Positions 30,526 through 38,700 of a stretch of 56,180 bases of DNA are shown piece by piece. Source of the stretch: Lacrimispora sp. 210928-DFI.3.58 (GTDB lineage Bacteria; Bacillota; Clostridia; Lachnospirales; Lachnospiraceae); the NCBI RefSeq assembly GCF_020554865.1, contig NZ_JAJCIC010000030.1:1-56180 (forward strand). Reading direction: 5' to 3'. The notes beneath the pieces were generated by a model. That model did no database searches, had not been told where the DNA came from, and was given only the letters and a program-made list of their open reading frames with translations. The position numbers and the translations under genes are program-made. Position 1 is the first letter of the stretch; each line of letters begins with the position of its first letter.

Positions 30526-32277
30526 TTAATCATCAAAATTCAAATAGGCTCCCTTCATGGGACTTGCGGCGTGGTCGCTGAATATTCTGAGAACCCCCTT
30601 TGGGTATTTTTTATCTTTAGGTTTCCAATGCTTCCGGCGCTCTGCCAATATGCGGCCGATCTGTTCAGCAGTCTTTGTCTCCCCTTTGACGCCTACTATA
30701 TTGAGTCTGCGCTTTGGGATATCGATTTCGATCAGATCATCCTCCTCTACGAGTGCGATTGGGCCGCCCGCTGCAGCTTCAGGACTGCAATGGCCAATGA
30801 CCGGACCAGTAGAAGCTCCAGAAAAACGTCCATCTGTGATCAGTGCAATACTCTTTCCCAATTCAGCATCACTGCTGATTGCTTCGGAAGTATAAAACAT
30901 TTCTGGCATCCCACTCCCTTTTGGCCCCTCATAGCGGATAAATACGGCGTCCCCTTTTTTGACCCTGTGTTTTAATACGGCATCAAGACATTCTTCCTCG
31001 CTGTCAAAGGGTTTGGCTCTGAGAACCGCCTGATGCATTTCCGCAGGGCAGGCAGTATGCTTGATCACAGCACCCTCTGGGGCCAGATTTCCTCTTAAAA
31101 TAGCAATGCTTCCGTTACATCCGAGTGCCTGATCAAATGGCCGTATAATGTCTCTTTTTGTCAGTGAAACACCATAGCGTTTATTAAAATCTTGTAGTAA
31201 CTGGTTACAGTGGTCATAAAACCCATTTCCTTTTAAATCTGCTAAATTTTCTCCCAGAGTCTTTCCGGTAACAGTCATGGAGTCAAGATGAAGAAAGGGC
31301 TTGATTTCCTCCATGATAGCAGGAACCCCGCCGGCATAATAGAAACACTCTGCGGGCCAGCGTCCGGTTGGGCGTAGATCGAGAAGATAATGGGCGTTCT
31401 TGTGGAGGCGGTCAAAGGTATCCCCCGTGATTTCGATGCCGAGTTCATGGGCAATGGCAGGTATATGTAATAATGCGTTGGTACTTCCGGAGATTGCAGC
31501 GTGTACTAAGATCGCATTTTCAAAGCTAGCCATTGTTATAAGATCACTAGGTCTCATACCAGGCATTTTGGCTAATTTTACGGACTGTATCCCGGCCTGA
31601 TAAGCATATTCGAAAAGATCTGGACTTGTAGCAGGCATTAAGGCACTGCCAGGCAATGCCAGGCCAAGAGCCTCTGCCAGGATCTGCATGGTAGAGGCAG
31701 TGCCAATGAATGAACAGGCGCCACAGCTGGGGCAGGCATTATGTTTTGCCCAGTTCAATGTCTCTTCTGTAATCTCTCCACGCTGATATTTGGCACTATA
31801 TATTCCGACCTGTTCAAGTGTCAGCATTTTTGGGCCGGCGTTCATAGTCCCGCCTGGTACCACAATAGCTGGAATGTTGACCCGGCATAGGCCCATCAAG
31901 CTTCCGGGCATTCCTTTATCACAACTGGCCAAATATACACCTGCATCAAAAACAGTCGCATTTGCATGGATCTCAATCATATTGGCGATCATCTCCCGGC
32001 TGGCCAGACTGAAATTGATCCCATCTGTCCCCTGGCTTTCTCCATCACAAATATCTGTGCAGTAATATCTGGCTCCATATCCGCCTGCGTCGGCAATTCC
32101 ACGCCGGACTTCCTCTGCAAGAGTATTGAGATGGACACTTCCCGGATGGCTGTCACCAAAGGTACTTTCAATGATCACCTGAGGTTTGGAGAGATCTTCA
32201 GGTTTCCATCCGGTTCCTATTCGAAGAGGATCCAACTCCGGTGCTAATGCTCGCATTTCTTGACTTTTCATTATCAT
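30526..32277 (-). CDS. IlvD/Edd-family dehydratase (probable sugar-acid dehydratase)
   Basis: A protein of about 583 residues. The family Fe-S cysteines are in CDGESQGTDGI, ASCDKGMPGSLMGL and ACPSCGACSFIGTASTM, and the C-terminal ITDGRFSGASTGPVIGH is conserved. Members dehydrate 2,3-dihydroxy acids: IlvD in branched-chain amino-acid synthesis, and gluconate-phosphate, xylonate or arabinonate dehydratases in catabolism. Beside a FadR-type GntR, ThuA and SDR genes, a catabolic sugar-acid role is more likely than valine synthesis. The ATG at 32277 overlaps the gntR stop as ATGA. Confidence 0.9.
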   Translation of the reverse strand: MIMKSQEMRALAPELDPLRIGTGWKPEDLSKPQVIIESTFGDSHPGSVHLNTLAEEVRRGIADAGGYGARYYCTDICDGESQGTDGINFSLASREMIANMIEIHANATVFDAGVYLASCDKGMPGSLMGLCRVNIPAIVVPGGTMNAGPKMLTLEQVGIYSAKYQRGEITEETLNWAKHNACPSCGACSFIGTASTMQILAEALGLALPGSALMPATSPDLFEYAYQAGIQSVKLAKMPGMRPSDLITMASFENAILVHAAISGSTNALLHIPAIAHELGIEITGDTFDRLHKNAHYLLDLRPTGRWPAECFYYAGGVPAIMEEIKPFLHLDSMTVTGKTLGENLADLKGNGFYDHCNQLLQDFNKRYGVSLTKRDIIRPFDQALGCNGSIAILRGNLAPEGAVIKHTACPAEMHQAVLRAKPFDSEEECLDAVLKHRVKKGDAVFIRYEGPKGSGMPEMFYTSEAISSDAELGKSIALITDGRFSGASTGPVIGHCSPEAAAGGPIALVEEDDLIEIDIPKRRLNIVGVKGETKTAEQIGRILAERRKHWKPKDKKYPKGVLRIFSDHAASPMKGAYLNFDD

Positions 32278-33041
32278 GAACAATTCCCTTCCTTGAAAAT
32301 TTCTTTTTTGTCTAAGTGTGTTTTTGTTTGAACCTCTTTGTGGATTTTTGAAATAAGCATTCTGTTATAAAGCAGATGCATCTGCATGGCCCATTTAGCA
32401 CCTTCAGGATTTTTGGCTGTAATACATTCCAGTATTTCGCGGTGTGTTTCCATTGTCTCCTGTTTAAGCGCACTGCTTGTTACATCAATGGAGGCGACAA
32501 TAGATGAATGAATGACAGGTATCAACTTTTCTACCACAGCATTCTTGCTGCACGAAGCTATGATCCTGTGGAAAATAATATCCTCCTGTAGATGATTTTT
32601 TCCGGATAAAATAAACTCGTCCACCAGCTCGCATTGCTTTCTAAGGGCCTCTATTTGTGCTTGTGTAGCATTTTGTGCAGCCATTGCTGCGATTTCTGGT
32701 TCTATTATCAAACGGACAGTCAACAGGTCCATTGCAAGGCTTGCCTTATCCTTAATAAAGGCTAAGCCAAGTGGATCTTCCGTCATCCCCATTTGTTCTG
32801 AAATAAAAGTGCCTGTTCCCCGGCGGATTTCCACAATATTTCTTGAAACGAGAATTTTGATCGCTTCACGGACTGTACCTCTCCCAACGCCGATACTTTC
32901 TGCCAGATCGAACTCATTTGGGAGCTTCTCTCCGGTATCTAATCCGCTCTCTATGATATAGTTAATGATTTGCTCCGCGGCCTGTTCTGCCAGCGAGCGT
33001 CCATTGTAAATTTTGAAAGAGTGCTTTATCACATTTTCCAT
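32274..33041 (-). CDS. GntR-family regulator, FadR subfamily
   Basis: A 255-residue regulator. The N-terminal winged helix (about 10-80) shows LPNEFDLAESIGVGRGTVREAIKILV. The C-terminal all-helical FCD domain (about 95-235) has the ligand/metal positions spread over LRLIIEPEIAA-like and IFHRIIA segments. FadR-type members respond to carboxylic or sugar acids and usually control their own catabolic operon. It is embedded inside the operon, 44 bp after livF, and translationally coupled to the dehydratase gene. Confidence 0.9.
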   Translation of the reverse strand: MENVIKHSFKIYNGRSLAEQAAEQIINYIIESGLDTGEKLPNEFDLAESIGVGRGTVREAIKILVSRNIVEIRRGTGTFISEQMGMTEDPLGLAFIKDKASLAMDLLTVRLIIEPEIAAMAAQNATQAQIEALRKQCELVDEFILSGKNHLQEDIIFHRIIASCSKNAVVEKLIPVIHSSIVASIDVTSSALKQETMETHREILECITAKNPEGAKWAMQMHLLYNRMLISKIHKEVQTKTHLDKKEIFKEGNCS

Positions 33042-33085
33042 TTAAGAATCTCCAGTCGTAAGATGTGTATGATATGCTTTCTGGA

Positions 33086-33796
33086 TTAACCTCCCAGATA
33101 GGCTTTTTGGATTTCTTCATTTTTGGCCAGCTCAGAAGCATCTCCAAACAAAGTGATTTTTCCATTCTCAATTACATAGGCACGGTTGGAGTTTTTGAGA
33201 GCCATCTTTGCATTTTGCTCTATCAGCACAATCGTGATTCCTTCCTCATTCAAAAGTCGGATGTTTTTAAAAATATCTGATACCACAACGGGGGCGAGAC
33301 CCATGGAAGGCTCATCCAGTAAAAGCAATTTTGGATGTGCCATCATGGCACGCCCCATAGCGAGCATCTGTTGTTCTCCTCCTGACAGGCTTCCGCCCTT
33401 TTGGTGGATACGTTCCTCAAGCCGTGGAAACAATTTGAATACACGTTCAATATCAGGCTGTGCATTTTCACCTTTTGGCCTGGAATACGCGCCCATCTTC
33501 AGGTTTTCTAATACAGATAATTCGCTGGAAATTTGTCTCCCTTCTGGAACCTGAACAATTCCCAGTTTTACAATCTGATCAGGTGTAATTTTGCTATTTA
33601 ATGTCTGTCCGTTGTAGGTGATTGATCCTTTGTAGCTCATGAGGTCGGATATACAGGTTAGCAATGTGGTCTTTCCTGCTCCATTTGCTCCTACAATAGA
33701 GACAATTTCTCCTTTATTTACCTCCAGGTTAATTCCCTTCAACGCATGGATATTGCCATATGATGCATGAAGATCCTCAATCTTCAAATAACTCAT
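33086..33796 (-). CDS. livF: Branched-chain-amino-acid-type ABC transporter ATPase, LivF
   Basis: A 236-residue ABC ATPase with LivF marks: ASYGNIHALKGINLEV at the start, Walker A GANGAGKTTL, the Q-loop replaced by the LivF-typical QVPEGRQISSELSVLEN, signature LSGGEQQMLAMGRA, and LLLDEPSMGLAP. It energises import together with LivG. Its ATG overlaps the livG stop (ATGA). Substrates of this transporter class include amino acids, amides, urea and aromatic or other small acids. Confidence 0.92.
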   Translation of the reverse strand: MSYLKIEDLHASYGNIHALKGINLEVNKGEIVSIVGANGAGKTTLLTCISDLMSYKGSITYNGQTLNSKITPDQIVKLGIVQVPEGRQISSELSVLENLKMGAYSRPKGENAQPDIERVFKLFPRLEERIHQKGGSLSGGEQQMLAMGRAMMAHPKLLLLDEPSMGLAPVVVSDIFKNIRLLNEEGITIVLIEQNAKMALKNSNRAYVIENGKITLFGDASELAKNEEIQKAYLGG

Positions 33797-34569
33797 TCCT
33801 CATCCTCCTTGCCCAAATATGCTTCAATTACCTGTGGATCCTGCTTTACTTTATTTGGAGAACCCTCGCATATCTTTCGGCCATGGTCAAGAACCGTGAT
33901 CACATCCGAAATTCCCATCACAAATTTCATATCATGTTCTACGAGAAGAACCGTAATACCATAATCTCTGATTTTATATATGATCTGAGCTAAATCATTT
34001 GTTTCTGATGCATTCATCCCGGCACAGGGCTCATCCAGCATGATGATCCGGGGCTCGCTGGTCAATGCTCTGGCAATCTCCAGAATGCGTTTTTTTCCGT
34101 AAGGAAGATTACTTGCCAGGGTCTCCTTTTCGTTTTGCATTCCAACAAATTCCAACATAGCTTCAGCCCTATGGTAACATTTCCATTCCTCCTCTTTCAT
34201 TTTTTTTGTATGGAACATGGTACCCAGTATCGTAGAATTCGTCCTGGTGTGGTGCCCAATCATAACATTTTCCTGTGTTGTCATGGCATCGAAAAGCCGG
34301 ATGTTTTGGAAGGTTCTGGAAATTCCTAGGTCTGTAACCTGATGGGGCCGAAGCTTTGTAATATCCCTTCCGTTGAAAGTTACCGTACCGGATGTAGGCA
34401 TGTATATTCCTGAAATGACATTGAAAAATGTTGTTTTTCCAGCCCCGTTGGGCCCTATAAGTGCATGGATTTCTCCTTTTTTTATTGTCATATCCACTTC
34501 ATTAACAGCTTTCAGTCCACCAAACTGCATTGTTACCTTTTCTGCTTTTAACAAAATATCCTCTGCCAA
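33793..34569 (-). CDS. livG: Branched-chain-amino-acid-type ABC transporter ATPase, LivG
   Basis: A 258-residue ABC ATPase with LivG marks: Walker A GPNGAGKTTFF, the LivG-typical GISRTFQNIRLFDAMTT, a signature region degenerate as LPYGKKRILEIARAL, Walker B IIMLDEPCAGMN, and C-terminal IEAYLG. It is coupled to livF by ATGA overlap and starts 3 bp after livM. Confidence 0.92.
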   Translation of the reverse strand: MAEDILLKAEKVTMQFGGLKAVNEVDMTIKKGEIHALIGPNGAGKTTFFNVISGIYMPTSGTVTFNGRDITKLRPHQVTDLGISRTFQNIRLFDAMTTQENVMIGHHTRTNSTILGTMFHTKKMKEEEWKCYHRAEAMLEFVGMQNEKETLASNLPYGKKRILEIARALTSEPRIIMLDEPCAGMNASETNDLAQIIYKIRDYGITVLLVEHDMKFVMGISDVITVLDHGRKICEGSPNKVKQDPQVIEAYLGKEDEE

Positions 34570-34572
34570 AAT

Positions 34573-35550
34573 TTACACCTCCTGAACGACGGTATTTTTC
34601 TTTTTTTTATTGATTTTTTTAATAAGAGAATGTATCCCGCCATAAATACCCTTTGGCATAAACAGCATTACCAGGATAATCATAACGCCGTATACTCCGT
34701 CGAGATACTCTGAAAATGGTCTTAAAAGTTCTGGAAGAGTGCCGATTACTAAAGTTCCTATAACCGGTCCGAATAAACTTCCCATGCCGCCGCAAACAGT
34801 CATGGTAAGCAGGGTGATTGAAGTTTTGTTAAACATATCTGCTGATAAATAATTCATATTGACTGCATAAATGCATCCGGCAAGCCCGGCCAAAGCAGCG
34901 GAAATACCACAGACAAGAAATTTATATCCATTTACATTAATACCCATGGCGGCTGCAGCTATGGGTGCATTCCTGATTGCCTGCATTGCCCTTCCTGTTT
35001 TTGAATAGATCAAACGGTAACAGAATAGGAAAACTAAAAGAGCAATCGCAAGGGCCAGATAATATAATTCAAAGTTGGTTATTTTGTATCCCAATATTGT
35101 TAATTTGGGAATCCCGGTAAATCCATTTGCACCGCCTGTAAGCCATTTTACGTTAATGATAATTAACATAACTGCTTTGGCAAAACCGGAAGTAGTCATG
35201 GAAAGAAATATCGCAGATAATTTTGAACAGGCAAACCCTATAAAAAGTCCACAAGCGAATGAGATTAAAATGGCTCCCACTGTTGATAAGAGAAAATGGA
35301 TTCCTAAGGTTTTATTTAAAATGGCATAGGTATATCCTCCTATGGCCATAAATGCTGCATGACCAAGAGATGTCTGTCCGGTGTACCCCATCAGAAGATT
35401 CAGGCTGGATGCCAATATTCCAAAATAACAATATGAGATCAAAATATTAAGGAGATAGTTGTTTTTCCGCCCTACAATAATTGGGGCCAATAGCGCTATG
35501 ACAATCATAATACCAATGACAGTCCAGGTTGACTTTTTTGTTTTATGCAT
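34573..35550 (-). CDS. livM: Branched-chain-amino-acid-type ABC permease, LivM
   Basis: A 325-residue membrane protein with eight to ten hydrophobic segments. It has the LivM signature region SLNLLMGYTGQTSLGHAAF near residue 50 and a cytoplasmic RAMQAIRNAPIAAAAMGINV coupling loop. It ends in a lysine-rich tail. It forms the channel with LivH. Spacing to neighbours is 3 bp and 14 bp, so it is one transcript. Confidence 0.92.
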   Translation of the reverse strand: MHKTKKSTWTVIGIMIVIALLAPIIVGRKNNYLLNILISYCYFGILASSLNLLMGYTGQTSLGHAAFMAIGGYTYAILNKTLGIHFLLSTVGAILISFACGLFIGFACSKLSAIFLSMTTSGFAKAVMLIIINVKWLTGGANGFTGIPKLTILGYKITNFELYYLALAIALLVFLFCYRLIYSKTGRAMQAIRNAPIAAAAMGINVNGYKFLVCGISAALAGLAGCIYAVNMNYLSADMFNKTSITLLTMTVCGGMGSLFGPVIGTLVIGTLPELLRPFSEYLDGVYGVMIILVMLFMPKGIYGGIHSLIKKINKKKKNTVVQEV

Positions 35551-35564
35551 TACTATGACCCTCC

Positions 35565-36452
35565 CTATACCTTAGTGATTTTTGCCTGTCCCAAGATTCC
35601 CTGAGGCCGCCAGAACAGAACTATGATTAATATGATAAATGTGAACACATCTTTATATGCTGTTGATATATAGAGAGAGCACATTGTTTCTGCAACGCCC
35701 AGTAGGATGCCGCCAAGCATAGCACCGGGAAGGCTTCCAAAGCCGCCCATGACAGCCGCCGTCATAGCGCGGTTTCCCATAGAGCTTCCCATAGAGAAGC
35801 TTACGGAATATATGGGGCCCATAAGCACTCCGGATACTGCGGCCAGACATGCGGCAATAATGTATGTAGCAGTAATAATGGTGGTAATCTTCACACCCAT
35901 CAGAGACGCCGCTTTTCTGTTCATTGAGACAGCGCTCATAGCAATCCCTGTTTTGGTTTTTTTCATAAAGATTACAAGAGCAATCATCAGCGCAGAACAG
36001 ATGCTGATTGTCCAGAGATTCTGTGGTGAAACAGCAAGAGTTTCTCCCATAAACGGGATATGGATCGCCTGATTATTGAACATGGCAGGAAACCGCTTTA
36101 CATCTGATCCCCAGACTATTTTCGCAATCTGTTGCACGACATACTGCATCCCAAGGGTAGCGATTAAAAGTGCATTTCTCGGTCGATTATACATTGGGCG
36201 GTATGTAATCCGTTCTAACCCCAGCATTACGATCGAGGTTATAATTCCGGCACCGACAAATACCAAGACAACGGGCAGCCCTAAGCGGGTTGAAAGCGTC
36301 AATCCAATGAATGCGCCTAACATATAAAACTCACCTTGCGCAAAATGTCCCATTTTCAAGGTACTGTAAATAACACTATATCCAAGCGCAATTAAAGCAT
36401 AGATAGCACCTTGAGATATACCACCAATTAAAGCCTGCAAAAACATAATCAT
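35565..36452 (-). CDS. livH: Branched-chain-amino-acid-type ABC permease, LivH
   Basis: A 295-residue membrane protein with about eight hydrophobic segments. It shows ALIALGYSVIYSTLKMGHFA and GEFYMLGAFIG near the N-terminus, and the MSAVSMNRKAASLMGVK coupling loop typical of LivH. It is the second gene of the operon, 61 bp after the binding-protein gene. Confidence 0.92.
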   Translation of the reverse strand: MIMFLQALIGGISQGAIYALIALGYSVIYSTLKMGHFAQGEFYMLGAFIGLTLSTRLGLPVVLVFVGAGIITSIVMLGLERITYRPMYNRPRNALLIATLGMQYVVQQIAKIVWGSDVKRFPAMFNNQAIHIPFMGETLAVSPQNLWTISICSALMIALVIFMKKTKTGIAMSAVSMNRKAASLMGVKITTIITATYIIAACLAAVSGVLMGPIYSVSFSMGSSMGNRAMTAAVMGGFGSLPGAMLGGILLGVAETMCSLYISTAYKDVFTFIILIIVLFWRPQGILGQAKITKV

Positions 36453-36513
36453 ATGGATGCATTCCCTCCTTTTAAAAAAGAGCCGGAATGTGGTTCCGGC
36501 TCTGTTATGTTTA

Positions 36514-37785
36514 TTAGGGATAGATCTTTGTCTGCGAATAATCCTCTCCCCATTCGCCGATATTTACCTGCATAAGTCCTTCGCCATCGTCAAATGCGCT
36601 ATAATCGAAATGACCCTGTACACCATCAAAGGAAGCGTTTCTCAGCTGCTCATTAAGCTTTATGCTGAAATCGTCTGCATTTACATCATAGGGTCCAAGA
36701 TTATTTAATGCGGTTACAATATGAAATACAGAATCATATACACGGGCAGGAACGTCGGCAGGATCCTGACCTAAGGGATCGAACTCCCTAAAATTGTTGA
36801 TATATCTGACAATATCAGGATTGCTCTCATCTGGAATGTAGCCAACAGGGAAGACAACTCCCTGCAGATCCTTAGCCTCCCATACCTCTGCTACCTGGCG
36901 CTGTGCCATACTGGTTCCGCCGGCTACCAGAACATCTTCCGGGACATTGCCCCAGTTTTGTTCAATGTTTTTCTGCAAAACATTTGACTGACCGCTGACT
37001 AATCCCCAAACAATTACAACTTCTGCTCCGCCATCCTTCATTTTTAATACCTGAGCCGTAAAGTCGCTGTCCTCGCCTGTGATGGAATCCTTTGTCACTA
37101 ACTCGAGGTCATATTTTTCTTTCAGGACTTTTTCGATGTGATCAGCGGCAGAAGTCCCACCTTCTGTATTGATATGGATCATACTAAGTTTTGTATAACC
37201 TTTTTCTTCGACCAGATATTTGAGCAAAGTTTCGGCTTGAACGAGATCTGTACTGGTTTCGATACAGAGATACTGAAAGCCCTGCGCAACAGAAGCGGGG
37301 CCGGATACAATGCCCAGAAGCGGAACCTCTGCTTCATCGAACATTGGGCCTGATACCAAAATCATAGTGGTCAGCAGGTGGCCGATTGATACATGCGCTC
37401 CATACTGGTCAAGAACATACGAGGCGGCTATTGGAGCGCCATCCGTTGAGCCTTTATCATCTACGTATTCAAATTCCAAAATGTAGTCTTTTAACAAATC
37501 ATCTTCATTGATTACTTTCATAGCAGAATCAATGGAAGCCTTATAGAGTTCACCAAATCTGGAAGATGTGCCGGACAGAGGGCACATTACTCCGACTTTC
37601 ACAATCTGTTTTTCTCCGTTTTGATTTTCCAATGAGTCCGAATTGTTTGTATTTACAGCATTAGCTGAAGATGCTGCTGAACCTGAATTAGCATTGGAAG
37701 AGGAGCTGCTGCATCCATTGAGTGTCATACTCATAATCGCTGCTGCCATTAAAGAGGCAGCTATCTTACTAAAATATTTTTTCAT
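36514..37785 (-). CDS. LivK-type substrate-binding lipoprotein
   Basis: A lipoprotein of about 423 residues. The signal peptide ends in the lipobox LNGC (Cys about 25 from ATG 37785), then a Ser/Asn-rich linker and a type-I periplasmic-binding fold (VKVGVMCPLSGTSSRFGELY ... GIVSGPASVAQGF ... VIVWGLVSGQSN). It delivers the ligand to LivHMGF. Despite the family name, ligands range from amino acids to amides and carboxylates, and the neighbouring enzymes suggest a carbohydrate-derived acid. An in-frame ATG at 37803 with AGGA is an alternative start. It is the first gene of the operon. Confidence 0.88.
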   Translation of the reverse strand: MKKYFSKIAASLMAAAIMSMTLNGCSSSSSNANSGSAASSANAVNTNNSDSLENQNGEKQIVKVGVMCPLSGTSSRFGELYKASIDSAMKVINEDDLLKDYILEFEYVDDKGSTDGAPIAASYVLDQYGAHVSIGHLLTTMILVSGPMFDEAEVPLLGIVSGPASVAQGFQYLCIETSTDLVQAETLLKYLVEEKGYTKLSMIHINTEGGTSAADHIEKVLKEKYDLELVTKDSITGEDSDFTAQVLKMKDGGAEVVIVWGLVSGQSNVLQKNIEQNWGNVPEDVLVAGGTSMAQRQVAEVWEAKDLQGVVFPVGYIPDESNPDIVRYINNFREFDPLGQDPADVPARVYDSVFHIVTALNNLGPYDVNADDFSIKLNEQLRNASFDGVQGHFDYSAFDDGEGLMQVNIGEWGEDYSQTKIYP

Positions 37786-38226
37786 ATGTTTTCCCCATTT
37801 CATTGTTACAGTCCTACGTTGTTTTCATTCTCTGCTAGCGAAGAGATACGACATCGCACATCCGATGTCTGTAAATATGTTATAACGAAAATATGTCAAA
37901 ATGTCAATACATATAGTATATTTTTTGAAATACAGTAGGATTTTACTCTTTTATTTGTGCATTATATAAAGAGAATTTAGATTATATTTAAAAGATATGG
38001 TAATTTGACGATAAAAATATTAAAAACAATGCATATTCCCGTATGTGCGAGATTCATTAGATAAAAGAATAGTGGAGAGAAAGTGGAATAAAAGAAAAAG
38101 AGACATATGATGACGATGCATTAAAAATTAATTCCATGTGTATTTCCTCCCAAAACCGTCAATACTCACTGTTGAAGGACATCCCTTCCAAAATAAGAGA
38201 TCAACTGAGCAGTGAGGAAAGATAGA
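37786..38226. other. A+T-rich intergenic region upstream of the liv operon and mazF
   Basis: Besides the liv promoter, the stretch holds a short minus-strand ORF of 26 codons (38057-38137) with a good GGGAGG site, probably a remnant or leader, and a small GAAGG/CCTTC hairpin near 38174-38188. No antitoxin gene is recognisable before mazF. Confidence 0.4.
37879..37907 (-). promoter_or_regulatory. Sigma-A promoter of the liv/dehydratase operon
   Basis: On the minus strand TTGACA (37902-37907) and TATAAC (37879-37884) are spaced by exactly 17 bp. A second TTGACA-like hexamer (37894-37899) lies within the spacer. Imperfectly palindromic TA-rich sequence just upstream (about 37906-37922) could be a regulator site. 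Confidence 0.7.
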
Positions 38227-38610
38227 ATGAAGAGAGAAAATGAAACAAAACATTTGGAGATCACAAGAGGGGACCTGTTCTATGCAGACCTTTCCCCGGT
38301 GGTTGGTTCCGAGCAGGGCGGGGTGAGGCCAGTGCTGGTGATACAGAATGATACGGGAAATAAATACAGCCCTACGGTGATCGTGGCAGCTATCACAAGC
38401 AGGACCACGAAGGCGGCCATTCCCACCCATGTGGGAATCAACCGGATGGCTGGAGGGCTTAAGCAGGACTCTACGGTGCTGGCAGAGCAGATACGGACCA
38501 TTGACCGCAACCGTTTAAAGGAATACATAGGACATCTGGGAGCGGGACAGATGGCCGGGATCGAGCGGGCAGTGATCACCAGCCTGGGGCTGGGGCATCT
38601 GTGCGGGTAA
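38227..38610 (+). CDS. MazF/PemK-family toxin (endoribonuclease)
   Basis: A 127-residue protein of the MazF/PemK/NdoA family. Visible are [20 protein letters not shown], where the arginine is catalytic, [11 protein letters not shown], the threonine/serine of AITSRTTKA, and the C-terminal [14 protein letters not shown]. Members cleave mRNA at short motifs unless bound by MazE. No MazE-like gene lies on either side within the window, so it is either an orphan, as in several Clostridia, or its antitoxin is encoded elsewhere. GAGGAAAG precedes ATG 38227; an upstream ATG at 38212 lacks an RBS. Confidence 0.9.
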   Translation: MKRENETKHLEITRGDLFYADLSPVVGSEQGGVRPVLVIQNDTGNKYSPTVIVAAITSRTTKAAIPTHVGINRMAGGLKQDSTVLAEQIRTIDRNRLKEYIGHLGAGQMAGIERAVITSLGLGHLCG

Positions 38611-38621
38611 GCTGTGGTGAA

Positions 38622-38650
38622 TTGCTTTTTTCTGCGGGATTTGTTATGAT
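38622..38650 (+). promoter_or_regulatory. Sigma-A promoter of the ABC-F gene
   Basis: TTGCTT (38622-38627) and TATGAT (38645-38650) are spaced by 17 bp, 50 bp before the ABC-F start. Confidence 0.5.
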
Positions 38651-38700
38651 AGCAGAGGAAATCAAAGGAGATAGAGAAAACAGATCGTGAGATAGGGAAT

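Noticed and set aside
30526..32277. Biosynthetic IlvD of valine/isoleucine synthesis
   Set aside because: No other ilv gene is near. A FadR-type regulator, ThuA and SDR genes point to catabolism, although the sequence alone does not exclude it.
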